Below, piece by piece: positions 48,321 through 60,400 of a stretch of DNA of 64,000 nt. The stretch is from Ancylostoma caninum (lineage: Eukaryota; Nematoda; Chromadorea; Rhabditida; Ancylostomatidae). Made by a program: the position numbers and the translations under genes. Every line of letters begins with the position of its first letter. Position 1 is the stretch's first letter. The DNA is taken from NCBI GenBank assembly GCA_037903475.1, contig JBAJFG010000080.1:868001-932000 (forward strand), in the 5' to 3' direction. The notes under the pieces were generated by a model, which saw only the letters and a program-made list of their open reading frames with translations, was not told where the DNA came from and did not search any database.

Positions 48321-50069
48321 GAGATTACCCTCTTAGTGTTGAATTCTACACAATCAAGAAGCAGTGCAGATTGTCCTCATTTTTTTCTTCCTAGAAACAT
48401 TCCTAATTCTACTCCAAATGTTCAACCCGAATCTCTGTCTCAGGCCTGTTGGGTTTCCAGATCCATCCTGCAGCGAAGCCTGACAACATTGTGCTAGAAA
48501 ATATTTCTTGAGCAAGTTTCAAATATCATTAATTCGTGGACAATCCGTGGAGCCAAAATCTTCCTTTAGAGAGCGACAACAGAATCTTTGGCCAGTTGCA
48601 ACAAGTTATTAAATCAGGACTAGATAAGGTGATGATCAGAAATTCTACGTAGGCTATGCAGGATCCACATGCTTTGAGAAACCACTCTTGAATTTGAAAT
48701 ATCTCATGTGGCTTTTTCGGAGAGTTGGGGAAACTTTGACGGCTACATCGTACGATGCCTGCAGATTGTTCGGGCTGTCCTGATCGAGTTTTCTTTTTGG
48801 GTATGGATCTACACTGAGGAAGTTGATACACAGCAAAGCTGGGAAAAAGAAAAGACGCAGATACGTGATTTTTTTGTCATTTTGCTGTAACTTCATTAAA
48901 TTAAGTGGTTTAAAATTTCATGGATATACCTATGGTCCAATAGCAAGAACCGTGCCGATTTTTGCAACGCTTCCCGACACTCCAAATCGTTATCAGTAGT
49001 CTGTACTATGGTCCACCGTTATCTCTAGTTATCTCTCGAACATCAACCAATTTTTTGGTTGCTGGAACGGCGTTGCAGTAATCGGCATCCTAGCGGAGTA
49101 TAGACTCAGCATCTTGCGATCTATAGGATAATTCTGACTCAGCTCCTCAAAAATGTCCTGCTGACACAGTATAAGTGTGAAAAGTATGATGAGTTGTCGA
49201 AAATGTTGGATTGACTACATGTCGGTTCACCATTATAAGAAGGAAATGCAGAAAGTTTGTACTTTACGAATTTCCACTGAAACTATGGCTCTTTTAAAAG
49301 TTTCCTTTTCTTTCAAGTGTTGTATGACCCTATCACTCCTGATTGCTTTTGAAGGCGTGAGAAGCTGCTCTGACAATGTCTTATAAACCGCAGGTCGTTC
49401 GAAAATTGGACTATTTGCACTGAGCGTTATAGAGGTGCCATTGTCGCAGACTCGAGGCGCACGTGGCGCGACCGCGCCGCTCACGCCGGAGTCGTTGCCG
49501 TAATGGTAGACAATATGACTTTCTTGGTAGTTAGTTTTCTTGATAGTCGACCTCAAGTAGTACGGAAAAGTACCAGAAAACCCGTATTCGCTAATAAGAC
49601 AACTATTCCTGCGCGAGCGGTGGTGCCGCGCCGAACCCGCAAAAAAAGCACTTCCATCAAGGTTTAATTTATTCAGATTTGATCAATTAAAAATTCGAAT
49701 CGATCAATTAAAATCCTAAAGTGAAAATAAAAATTGATCAATTAAAATCCTTAAGTGTAACGGCTTCATTCTCCATACAAAGTTGGCACCATTCTATCAA
49801 TCCCGCAGGGCTAAATGGCTTATTTGCTTGAGGCGAGGATTGATTGACCTGTGGACCGTGTGGGGTGCAGCGGATTTATTCAAGATATTTACATATATTC
49901 ATTAAACTTATTCTGTACTTGAGAACCATGCTGACAATGCGATTCTCCAAAATATTTTGCTGCTCATCTCTTCACGAGATTCTGTGTCCTCCAAACTAGG
50001 TGCGCTGGGGGTCTCCATGGTAACGACTGGCACCCGTGATGGGTGGTCGCAGGTCACTTTGTTATCTGA

Positions 50070-53000
50070 ATGGATTCTTCTAGCCCGGGAACCCACCAGT
50101 CTTCAGTATGGAAAACAGGTGAGCAGGAACGTTTACGGTTACGTATAACTCTTCCTTGAACATATAAAGTAAATAATAAACATTATAATGTATAATATAT
50201 TAGCAATAAAGCAACATAACAATATATGACGTCTACCTTAAGCGTCCGTCGTCAAGTTTTGCCTAAGTGTTGGTGTTTATTGTTCAAATTCAGTATTTTC
50301 TGCATTGCTTCTTCACATATGATTGCATCAGTCAAATCTGATGTGCAGCTCGTTCTTGTAACGTAAATAAATGAGATAAATTTATGCGGCTCTCTACACA
50401 TTCTCCCCGCAAACTTGGTGAAAGATTTTAAATGTTTTTAGTCCTTTATTCTGATGTTTTTTTGGTCATCTTGTTATCAGTTTGATATTAAAATCTTGTC
50501 AGAAATCTTTGTCGGGGCAAATCTTTCTGTGATTCGGTCAATATCCCGGATCGCCATGAGTATCCATCAACCTGTGAATGTTTGTGTCATGTGTTAGCTG
50601 CTGCTAATTTTTCTTTCGTGCAGTGGTAGGCAGAACGGCAAAAAAAAATTATGAAAAAAAGCAAAAGAGACCGTTCTAGAATGCAGCCCGCAAAATTAGC
50701 CACCGAAGTAGGCAACTGATAACAACTTCAAAGAAAGGCACTAGTAAAAAGAAATCTTAAAAAGAGGGCAAGTCAAAATCCAAAACAAATCTTCGACGAA
50801 ATTTTCATTTTTGCCAGACCCGGCAGTGGAAACGATGCAATTTTTGTTTGCTAACCTTTTGATTCCATTTTCCTCTAACTCCTTGTACAAAGGGTCCATT
50901 TGTGTGCAACATGATGATTTACTAAAGGGTTGGAGTAGAAACAGTTTAAATAGTCAAAAAAAAAAAACAAAGTAAGAAATGAGTTGTTTAGTGTTTAATT
51001 TCCGTAACTAAACTGAAAGTTTAGGTCACCCCTGCGCTCATCAGTATGGTGGGGATGACCAAAACTAAGTACTTTTAAACGAAAAAAAAATCCGACTAAT
51101 CTGTCTAATTGAATACAGCATGGATATTAGAATAAAGCAGATTACGATTCTTGCAGTTACGTGTGAAAGGTTGCGAGCGAAGCCTTTGCTTATGTTAGCA
51201 AGGAAATGCAGGCGATTTCGACACCATTTGAAGGCAGTGTTGCATGTGCAATACCAAAAAAGTGGGTGGAACGAGGGGGGGGGGGCCCGAGGGCGTGGGA
51301 AAAAAGCGAGGTCCACCATCTCGGGGACTCGGATGAAAAGCAAAAATTAGAAAGAAAGCAATTTAAACTATGAGTAATTGACGGTAATCATTTAAAAATA
51401 GTAATAAAAGTTAGCAAAAATAAACTAGTATAAAGTTTTTATTTATTTTGTAAAATAGTCCCAAAAATTAGGCCAGCCATTCTCGGAGCGGGGGAAGGGG
51501 GGGGGGGGGGCTTCGTCACCTCACCCAGCGTCTGTCACCTCTATAATATGTGATGTACAGCTAACAAACCGTCTTTCAGAACCATTGTCGAGTCTCCCTC
51601 TTGGAATGGCTGTTCATCTGAACGCCTGTTTTGCTCCAATTCTATTCATTACACAGATATGCTGTTTGATTTTCAAGGTGCTCACACTCCATTGCTATAA
51701 TACGGCTTGATTTAGCGATAAGCATATTTTAGTACACCTACCTGTCCGTAACGTACAAGGTTATCTTGATCGCTGTGCTTATTGTTTACATACTGGTTGA
51801 GATCGTGCGCCTTCTCCTCGCTTTTGTAGGAAATCTCGGTGAAAAGGTATAGATTTTTAACGAATATTTATCACTGACTGAGGTAACCACGAAATTGGTC
51901 GGTTGCTTTGTTACCAAGTAGTCTTGATAGCACCTTCATCATTGTTTGGAAATGTGACAATTTCTTCTTCCATTCACATGTATTTTTGCTCAGATTCCTG
52001 CGATGTCCGGTTTCTGGACGCTGACGCTCGTTCTTCAGTTTCCTATCCTCCTGTTCCTCTTGTTCAATTCTGCGGTGGCTCCTGTTCCGCTGGAGACAGT
52101 GGTGCTGATTGTTCACGTAGTGTTCATTGTCACTGAGGTATGTTTAAATAGCTGATCTCTAACCCAAAATAGTGTGCTCGCAAAATGTCAAGTCACTTGT
52201 CGGAAAATTAGCTACGACCATGTCTCAAGGGGATAGGATCACAACAATTGAACACGTTTTTCATGGGTTGAGGATTGCCATGGGATGCTAGAGGCAGATA
52301 TCTCTGCAGAATCACTTTTGGGATTTCCACTTGAAAAGATTCAGCAGGAGCTGCTGATGACGATGATATACATTATTCCATGCAAAACTGCCGGAAGCCA
52401 GGTTTTTGAGCGTCCACCTTTGTGGAGCGCTTGGGCGGGACCAAGAAGGGAGTATGACGTTCCTGCATCATGCGCTCTCGTGTTGGTTATCATGCATTGA
52501 GAGCACCTCCTATCCTACATATTAAAGAGTGTGTATTGAGGAGATTCCAGAATGAGTAGGGAATTTCCTCGGAACGCACTCGGAGTGCATCACCTGACAG
52601 ATTAGAAGGTGCGCTCCTTGCGAAGGAGTACAACATGAGGAAACCTCGTACTCAAGTTATGGCCCCAAGTGCTCCATAAATGAACGGGCATGAAACGGGT
52701 TTTTCGGAAGTTTTGCTAACACCTACGTGAAAGTACTGGTGCACGTGATTCAGCACAAAACTACTGAGGAATCCGTCTTCTTGCCCTATCTCTTGGGAGC
52801 TGGTAGGGAGAACCGATGGGTGGCTAAGGCGGAAGGATGAGTTTTCTTGATGAGGTACTCCTGAGAGCGCTCCTTCCGAGGGAATTCGCACTCCACGTGA
52901 GAGTTCCTTGTAATCCTAGTGGGATAGAAGGTGAACTCCGTATGTGAAGGACTAGACCCACCTTGGCTCCGCCCAAAAGCTCCCCGAAAGAGAATGCTCG

Positions 53001-54121
53001 AAAATTGGTATTTCGGTAGTTTTGCACGAAATAACATATACCGTTGTGATCAGGAGCGCCTGGAGATTCTTTTCATGCAAAAATCTCAGAAACGATTCTG
53101 AGGTGGAATGATGGCTTTCATTAATGCTGTAGACAACTTTTTCAGCAGTAATACATTTGATAACCAATGAGCAATTTTTGAAACAACTAATGTCAGTCAA
53201 AAAGGCGGAAGTGCTGCTCAATTATTATAAGTAGTGAGATCGAATCAAGGCGTGCTTGGATTTTCATGGCCAAGTTAGTTGGCATCGTTTCTTGTTAAGC
53301 ATATCAGGTGTATATACACATTCATATTCTGAAAGCTATCAGGCATCTTCATTGCATCGCTTGGAACTCATTTCCTGGACGTTCGAAAGTTAGCCTGCAA
53401 TTTTCTTGGGGATTTTTGCCTTTGAGTTGAGATGTAAACACTTGTTAACGCATGTATTCATCGAAACAAGCAAGCGTCATCATTGCCTAATGCGGAAACG
53501 ACTCAACGACGCGCCAGCAAACAGCTAAGCAACGGACCCGTCACTAGTGGTTATATTTGTTTTCACGCATACTGTGGCATGCTTCCCAACACAAGTGAAC
53601 CCCAATTTTACAATTATCGGGTGTGTAACTCTCTTCCTATACGAGTACCATATTTGGTGTAATGCGGAGCGTCGTTGGGTCATTGGACCAAGGAAGCCGT
53701 AGCTTTTCTAGCCGCAATTGAAGAACAATTGCTCGTGACAACACCAGAATATAGGATGCACTATAACCTAACCCACTAACCCAGAAGTGATGAATTCCGT
53801 TGCCCTGCAGTGAAGGCGTCGAATGGTGTAGAGCTATGCATCAAAGTTTTGCATTCGAGAATATCTTTCGAATTTTCGAATGTTTGTATCTCCTTATCAT
53901 ACGGGACCATGAAACCTTCGAATATTTGACTTTTTGAACGCTCCAGCCCCCGAATATTCAAATTTTCTTTGTATTACTATTACTACTGACGTATTATTGT
54001 AATATTGATGCACAAACTCTTGTGTTTTCTTTAGATTGTCGCCGGTTTCATAGCCATGAGGATGATGGCAGCACAACAGATCAAACTGTTCAAGGCGATG
54101 ATGGAGGAAACGAGAAAATAA
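50070..54121 (+). CDS. tmem-17: TMEM17 family ciliary transition-zone protein, complete
   Basis: Exons 50070-50118, 51580-51677, 51733-51846, 51994-52137 and 54035-54121 join in phase to give 163 residues. An in-frame TGA precedes the ATG directly, which supports the start. Alignment to TMEM17 is clear: the N-terminal PLSSLPLGMAVHLNACFAP block, then LVEIVRLLLAFVGNLGEK, then IPAMSGFWTLTLVLQFPILL (family: VPELAGFWLLTLLLQLPLIL), then VPLETVVLIVHVVFI and a short charged tail ending KAMMEETRK. Four membrane segments are expected at about residues 24-45, 56-78, 90-112 and 120-145. The protein belongs to the MKS module of the transition zone, which gates membrane proteins entering cilia; in nematodes that means sensory neurons. 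Compared with vertebrates the N- and C-termini are short. The last intron is 1.9 kb and repeat-filled. Confidence 0.93.
52285..53125. repeat. Inverted copies of a dispersed repeat in tmem-17 intron 4
   Basis: A repeat containing AAAAGATTCAGCAGGAGCTG, a GCAAAACTGCCGGAA-like block and GAGCGCTTGGGCGGGACCA lies at about 52285-52455 on the plus strand. A related copy lies at about 52970-53120 on the minus strand (GAATCTCCAGGCGCTCCTGA, then TGGGCGGAGCC). A third copy is at 32630-32815, plus strand. Weaker similarity occurs around 52660-52740. The inverted pair could pair in the pre-mRNA. Confidence 0.6.
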
Positions 54122-54493
54122 ACGGGTTCAACGAATTCTTCACACTTTCCTATAATCACAACGTTTCCAAATCAAGTTAAGTATAATGCAAACATAAGCA
54201 AAGAACACGAAACGACAGCGTTAATACTGAAAATACAACGAGAAAAACAAGGCGAGAGTGAGGGTATCATCAGATTCGCTGTCAAACCGTGCGTGGAATG
54301 TGGCAATCCTGAGCGCAAGATATATCTACACTTATTGTGGATAAACATGATCAAATGTACGTATGAATAACTCTGGCTGAGATATATTGCCATAAAGCCG
54401 TAACTATAATTATGCGATGTTATATGAAAATAATTTAAAATAACACGAAAACCTATAGCTAATAGCTGACGGAATGCAGTCGATCAACCGAAC

Positions 54494-57400
54494 CTATTCG
54501 AGGGGAAAAACTGTGGACCTTGTCCAGAGTTGAGACGTTGTCGCTTCACATCGGTTCATTAGCGTAGCCTGGGGGATAACTGCCACAACATCTGGAGAAT
54601 TCCCCGCTTGGAGGCTTTCTAGCTGCGCTTCTATTATCCCATCATGCATTTCTTCTTGAAAAGGATGGATGCGATGGCGTCGACGGATTTGCGCTTTCTC
54701 TGAAAACAGCACTCTCAGTATTCTGCACCCGTTTAATAATTTCCATGTAGTTAAAAAAAACTGAATTTTAGCTACTTCAAAGAAGTAGAAGCTAACAACT
54801 TTACGTCATAGTTGAGAAATTCCCACAAAATTTCATTTTCCTACGTTACGGCTATACTCCTCGAAACGTATAGCGCTTCCAGTCGCTGAGGCCACTGCTT
54901 TAATACATATCGATTGACTGTGAGCAGAGCGGCGCGTCGCGTGCGTTGACAATCAATCGATACGTACCAAAATCAGTGCCGCAATAGACGCAGTGACGGA
55001 AAGAGCTATATGTACTCTTCAGAGAGTATAATGGCAGCACTGAGTTCTCTTGGGGCAGGTCTCGAGTATACTCGAATAATGCATTAAATAGCTATTGATT
55101 CATTAATATTCGAAAATTCGGTTTCGAATAGTCTGTAGTATCGATGTTTGAAAAATATGCAGCAACTCAATCCTTCACGAATGATAAGCACGCATTCAGG
55201 TCTCTTCCTTTTTCGAACTTTTGAATTCTTCGAATTTAGTCCCACATGAATAATTGAATGAATTGAGTTATTCGATCTTTATTTAGCCCCTAACTATAGT
55301 CTGTAGGGTGAGGCATACCTTTAAGTGGTAACATAACACCTCGGATGACTGTGTTCATACTTCATCGCGAGGCCAATGTCGCGGCGACGGCCACCGCCAT
55401 CACAGAATTCAGCATGTCGCAGGTCTACCTCGCTTACAACAACGACAAAATCATCGCATCGCGCGCTTGCAAATCTGACGCGAATACGAGCCATCGCGAG
55501 AATTTTTGTGGAAAAAAGTATAAACAACACACGACGGTGGACAGCGACATCGCGTCACTAGGATCACCGTCAACTACAACAGCGCCATCAGTGCTCGCAC
55601 ATGTTTCCACATGCGACCAACTGCCTTCAAACAGTTTGTCTAGGTAGCGTCGCGATGAAGTATAAACACAGGCCACATTTTAGTTTTCCGTATTTTTTAT
55701 TAATAGATTCCATGAGTTGGTTAACTCTATCCACAGTGGTTGAGGCTACGGTTAAATACATCCGGAAGGTCCTTGCTGTACCACTGCCAATCACAACTTT
55801 GCCGGGACTATTTTCATAAGTGAGCACCCCTACTGGTGTGGTAAATAAACAAATAAATAAATGCATGGTAACTCACATTAGATGGGGGCGCAGCGTCGTT
55901 GGCAATCGGGCTGCTCTCCTTAGAGCTTGGGGCTGGCGAAGAATCGGTTTCGGTGACCTGCAATGGTTCGATAGACCTCCGTGGTGAGAGCAGAAGTGAA
56001 AGCGCGCCGTACCTCTTCACCGGAGGCTATGCCGGACTCCGGTCCACTCAACACGATGTCGTTCTCCGTCTTTACGTTCAACTCAGAAAATTCGATGTTG
56101 TTATTGTTGAAGAGGTTCTTGCTCTGCGCATTCGCATCCTCGTCGATAGAAGTTGATGGAGTCATCTATAAATGACATAATTACTCATACAGGGTGTATA
56201 TTATCGTAAGGGAAACGAGGCGGAGACTTCCCGCCCTTCACGATCAACTCGTGTCATCGCATCCTCGGTCGCATTCAAATTCTACATGGTCGTGAATAGT
56301 GAAGTCGTGCGCGAAGAGAACGAGTCAACCATTGAGGGTGGGAGGAGGATTTGAACGAACCAATCGCAGAACTATGCCACGCCCCGTTTTCCTTCACTCA
56401 TACAAAACGAAATAGTTAAGAAGCAGAGGAGGACATTGAGCCCTGATTCGTTGCCTTGTTGAATTCACATTCAGTGTGATAGTGTGATATAGCGCAATAA
56501 ATACAGGAAGCTCCAAATGTCCGCATTCAAGAGGGGCGTGGCCACGGCGCGGCTCCTTGGTCAGACACGGGCGCTCTCTACGCTGTCTCTGGCTTCTCTG
56601 ACTCTGCAGACAACCAGTGGCAGATGCAGAGCGCCTGTGTCTCTGCCTAAAGCCGCGTGGCGGCCCCGTCCCTCTTGACTGCGGACATTTGGAGCTTCGT
56701 GTATTTTGCTGCAGCTCATCTAAAACACGAACTAAAGGTCCTGAGCTATTGTTAGCTCTGTATTTACAGCAGAAGTCGCTTTCTCTGCTCCAAAATTTTT
56801 ACTAAAATTTTAATATAGATTTTTATAATCAAACTGACTTATTCGGATTTTCAATAATAATCCCATTGAAAAACAATATCAAAATATTGAAAAAAGTGAA
56901 GAAATGAGAGCAAGCTCCAAGCTCAAATGTTAGCCTCTTTGGTTTCTTTTCACTATTCATTGGCATTTGATTTGTTGGATAAATAATGTTGTATTTTCGC
57001 TCTTTGTGATGTTAAATAGGAGAGGGAGCCAGGTCGCACTATGTATTCGATGTCCAGCCAATTCTTCACATCTAAAAAATGCCGCTTTCAAGGCCAGGTA
57101 CCAAAAACCGCGGAAACTTTCAGAATGACCTTAGGAGAGAGCAGAAAACCTGCCCTGATGTATGGGTGTAGCCTTAGCATCCGATATGTTTCATGTAGGA
57201 ACTATATATGTGTGCTGTCTCACCAGCAGCTCCATTATCAAAACGTTCCGAAGCTGTGCGACAAGTGAATGCTTGGAAATTATTCCTTCCTGGTCAGTGC
57301 TAGGTTTTTCTGTTACTTTACGTTGCCTTTAGCGTTCTCTTTTTTTTTGGAAGCGCAACTGGAAAAGCATAAAAACGAAAGGATGAGCATCAGCGACAAT

Positions 57401-60400
57401 GACCGCAAAAAATATCGCTGACAGATGCAATTTCAAGAGGATTTCCATAAAATATACGACGCTAAGCAAAAACTTGCAGGTGAGAATACTCAACCAATGT
57501 GGCTATTTACGACGAGATACACTTTCTATTAAAATATTTTAGAACGAGATATGTGCAGTGAATAGCGGAATAAAAAGGAAGTGGGCATATGGGTGGAAAC
57601 TCGTCATGTCAACTAATGTGAAATGGTCAAGAGAACTCCGGGAATGGCATCCATCCTCAAACGGTTACCCTTAACCCTGCCCAACCAGTCGCCCGAAAGC
57701 TCGTTGGCGAGGTGACTTTCAGGAAAAAAAGCTGATACACGCATACATACATACATGCAAATGGCAAGTAACAGCAAGAGCGAAAACAAAAAAGGACTGA
57801 TCTGATGAGATGCCGCAGATTATGAAATGTAGACCGGAGAAGTGAATAAAAAATGTAAGTGTAAAATATAAGATTTCCGCGTTATAACTTAGAACCTCCG
57901 ATAGGTGATGTTCGCTATGTTTTATAAAAATTGTTGCAAAATGTCCAGATCTCATGGATCGGCGCGAATCAGTTTCTACAGATAAGATGTGTCCGCCAAA
58001 GGTATGACATGTCTCGACGGCTAATATTCGCAATCGACATGACGTACCTATTGAAAAACTGTACAAAGTATAGCACCAAAGTCTTGCTTTTTGGATTTTT
58101 TCCCCATTGGAAAATTTGGCCGTAATTGGCAGTGTCCCCTTACCTAATGATCGATTTTGAGGATTTGACAATGCTTCAAAGACGGTGGTAAAGACAAAGC
58201 AACTGCACCTCTGCGTCTTCGTTTCCCGTGTGTCCATGGTGTAGTAACGGCAGAAGAGTGGGGTTGTTGAGAAGGAACGCACTTAGCCAATCTGCCGACA
58301 CAGTCACTTGTGAAGGGGACTGCGTTTGTGACTGCAAACAAGGAATCATTTACAATATATCAAGTGAAGAGCTCTACAAAGAATATGGAAGATATCAAAA
58401 TGGCACATAAACACACATATCCTTCAACTATAGGCTAGAATGATCCTCGGAATTTCAAGGTAATACTCATAAGACTTCAGCCCATTTTCAATGTCCACAA
58501 GGTGGTTTCATACAGCCAAGGAAACCTAGCAGGATCAGCCTAAAGGTCACACCTGTGCTTGAGATTCTGCCGTATTCCAAGGCTATGAGGGACGCATAAC
58601 TCATATTCAATCGTAGAATTACGAGAAAGAGGTGAGAAATCCAAGAAATGTGATGCTTGATTTGAATGTGGAGGCGTTTTGCTTGGAAGTTCATGGTTCC
58701 CCCCACAGAAGGGAAATAACCGAAGCAGCACGTTTGACTAGGAATGACGTGACCGGAACTGCGTAAACTGGCAGGTGTAAGGTGTAAATCCAGGTACCAG
58801 ATTAACGGGTTTGTAATAACAAGTGCAATTCTTCAAAGGAACATGAGTGAAGATTCATAGTGTCCGCTCCACATCTGGTATAAACATAAAACTTTTTGCA
58901 GTCAGCACCTTAACAAGGAGCTGGAATTTTTGAAGGGAACTGCCTTCAGAGGTACTGCTCCCAGAAAAGTTTTTAAAAATTAATTTTTTTTTGGAATCAG
59001 CTGATCACAGGCCTACAAATTATTCCGTGGAGTGTCTCCAAAACAAAAGAAAAAAAACAGGAATTCAAGAACTTATTGCTCCACACTCTCACATGGAGTC
59101 ATGTATACCATCGCGAACAGGGGCTCTTGGTAAATCCAGAGATATGTATAAAAATCTTGGAAAGAGTCGTGACTCATTTTTAAGGATCTCCCTGAACTTG
59201 TCACTATGCTCTTGAGCCAGAGCTCGGGTACTCGTTGAGATTACCCATGGTAAACATTTTGTCATACCCAAAAGTACCCTCTACTTGACACATGTTAACC
59301 AATGCGAGACGTCCTCTGTCATATGATAGTCATGGTTATAAAATTACCCATATCTCTGACGAGACATCCGAGCCAAACAAGCATGCTATGGATAAGTCAT
59401 TGAGATCATCAAGTGTTGACGTGTTGACGCACGTGCTAATGTGGGGTAAATTCGTGCGGTTTTAAACACATTTACCCTAGGTAATCTCAATGACGCATGC
59501 AGCTCCATGTCATCAAAACACTGGCAAATCCTAGTACTAGATATACAATAATGTGAGTTTCTATCCAGAGAAATTGGGCGAACACCAAACACCACCCTTT
59601 CACGACATTTTCTAATGCAGCAACGAACTTACATTCATAAGCTGCGAAAATAACAACTGTGCAGCATTGGTTTTGTCATCCTTTTTCCGTGAAATGCTCT
59701 TTGGCGGTCTTGGCGAAGCGTGCTCCTCCCCTCGAAGTTCGGCTTGGGAAAGAGATCCTAGAGATCGCAATATTCTTTCAGATCTCCAAGTTCTTCGTTG
59801 TTTTCTTACCTGGTGGTCTGCTGCTTATAGCGATCGCTTTAGCATCTCCCGGATGACCAGTGCGCATCATGCTGTTGTTGTGGGCATGCAGTTCCTGGAA
59901 AGAAATATTATAATTTTGCGGACAACCTGGGAATTTGCAGTGGTGGTGTTCATCCTTTTTCCATTTGATCGCTTGAGTTTTAGCTTCGCACTGCTTATTC
60001 TCACTTACTTCCTCTTGCTGTTTGTGTATACTATACTCCATTCACTTTTACAAATTGAAATTTTAGATTAATTTTCATTTGTTCTTCTTATATTCGTGGT
60101 CCATTCAACCACTAGTCAGCAGCTGGTCCTCTGAGGAAGCCCATGCACATGTTCTAGGGTCGCGTTTTGTAACTGGTGATTGCCTGCTGTTTATACTTTT
60201 CCTTCAAGAATCACGCAGTAGGCGTTTTTGAAGATAGGCGGAATGCAACTACTTCGTCGACGTTGTGGGTTGAGATTTGCCTTTGTTTCTTCCCCCTCCC
60301 GCTTCCGACTGTTTCAGCTCACAACCTACATAGCTTCGTCACCTGTCGAGTCACGCATATTGTGACCATCGCCGCGACTTCGCGATGAAGTATGAACACA

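Larger units (their letters stand above)
46623..50069. other. Intergenic between CK1 alpha and tmem-17
   Basis: About 3.4 kb without a supported gene. It includes the 3' untranslated region of the kinase, the TTAA-flanked MITE at 47612, half of another MITE family at 48214, and a GC-rich patch (49440-49640) with GCGCGAGCGG-type motifs also seen near 10230 and 11060. Short frames on both strands lack splice-site support. Confidence 0.5.

Noticed and set aside
55750..55829. Penultimate exon of the zinc-finger gene (VVIGSGTARTF)
   Set aside because: The open frame is attractive, but it begins two bases out of phase with the preceding exon at 55877-55957. I left it out of the model.
58488..58731. 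Overlapping minus-strand frames as a zinc-finger gene exon
   Set aside because: Three frames are partly open, but none has both an acceptor and a donor consistent with the phase of the neighbouring exons.
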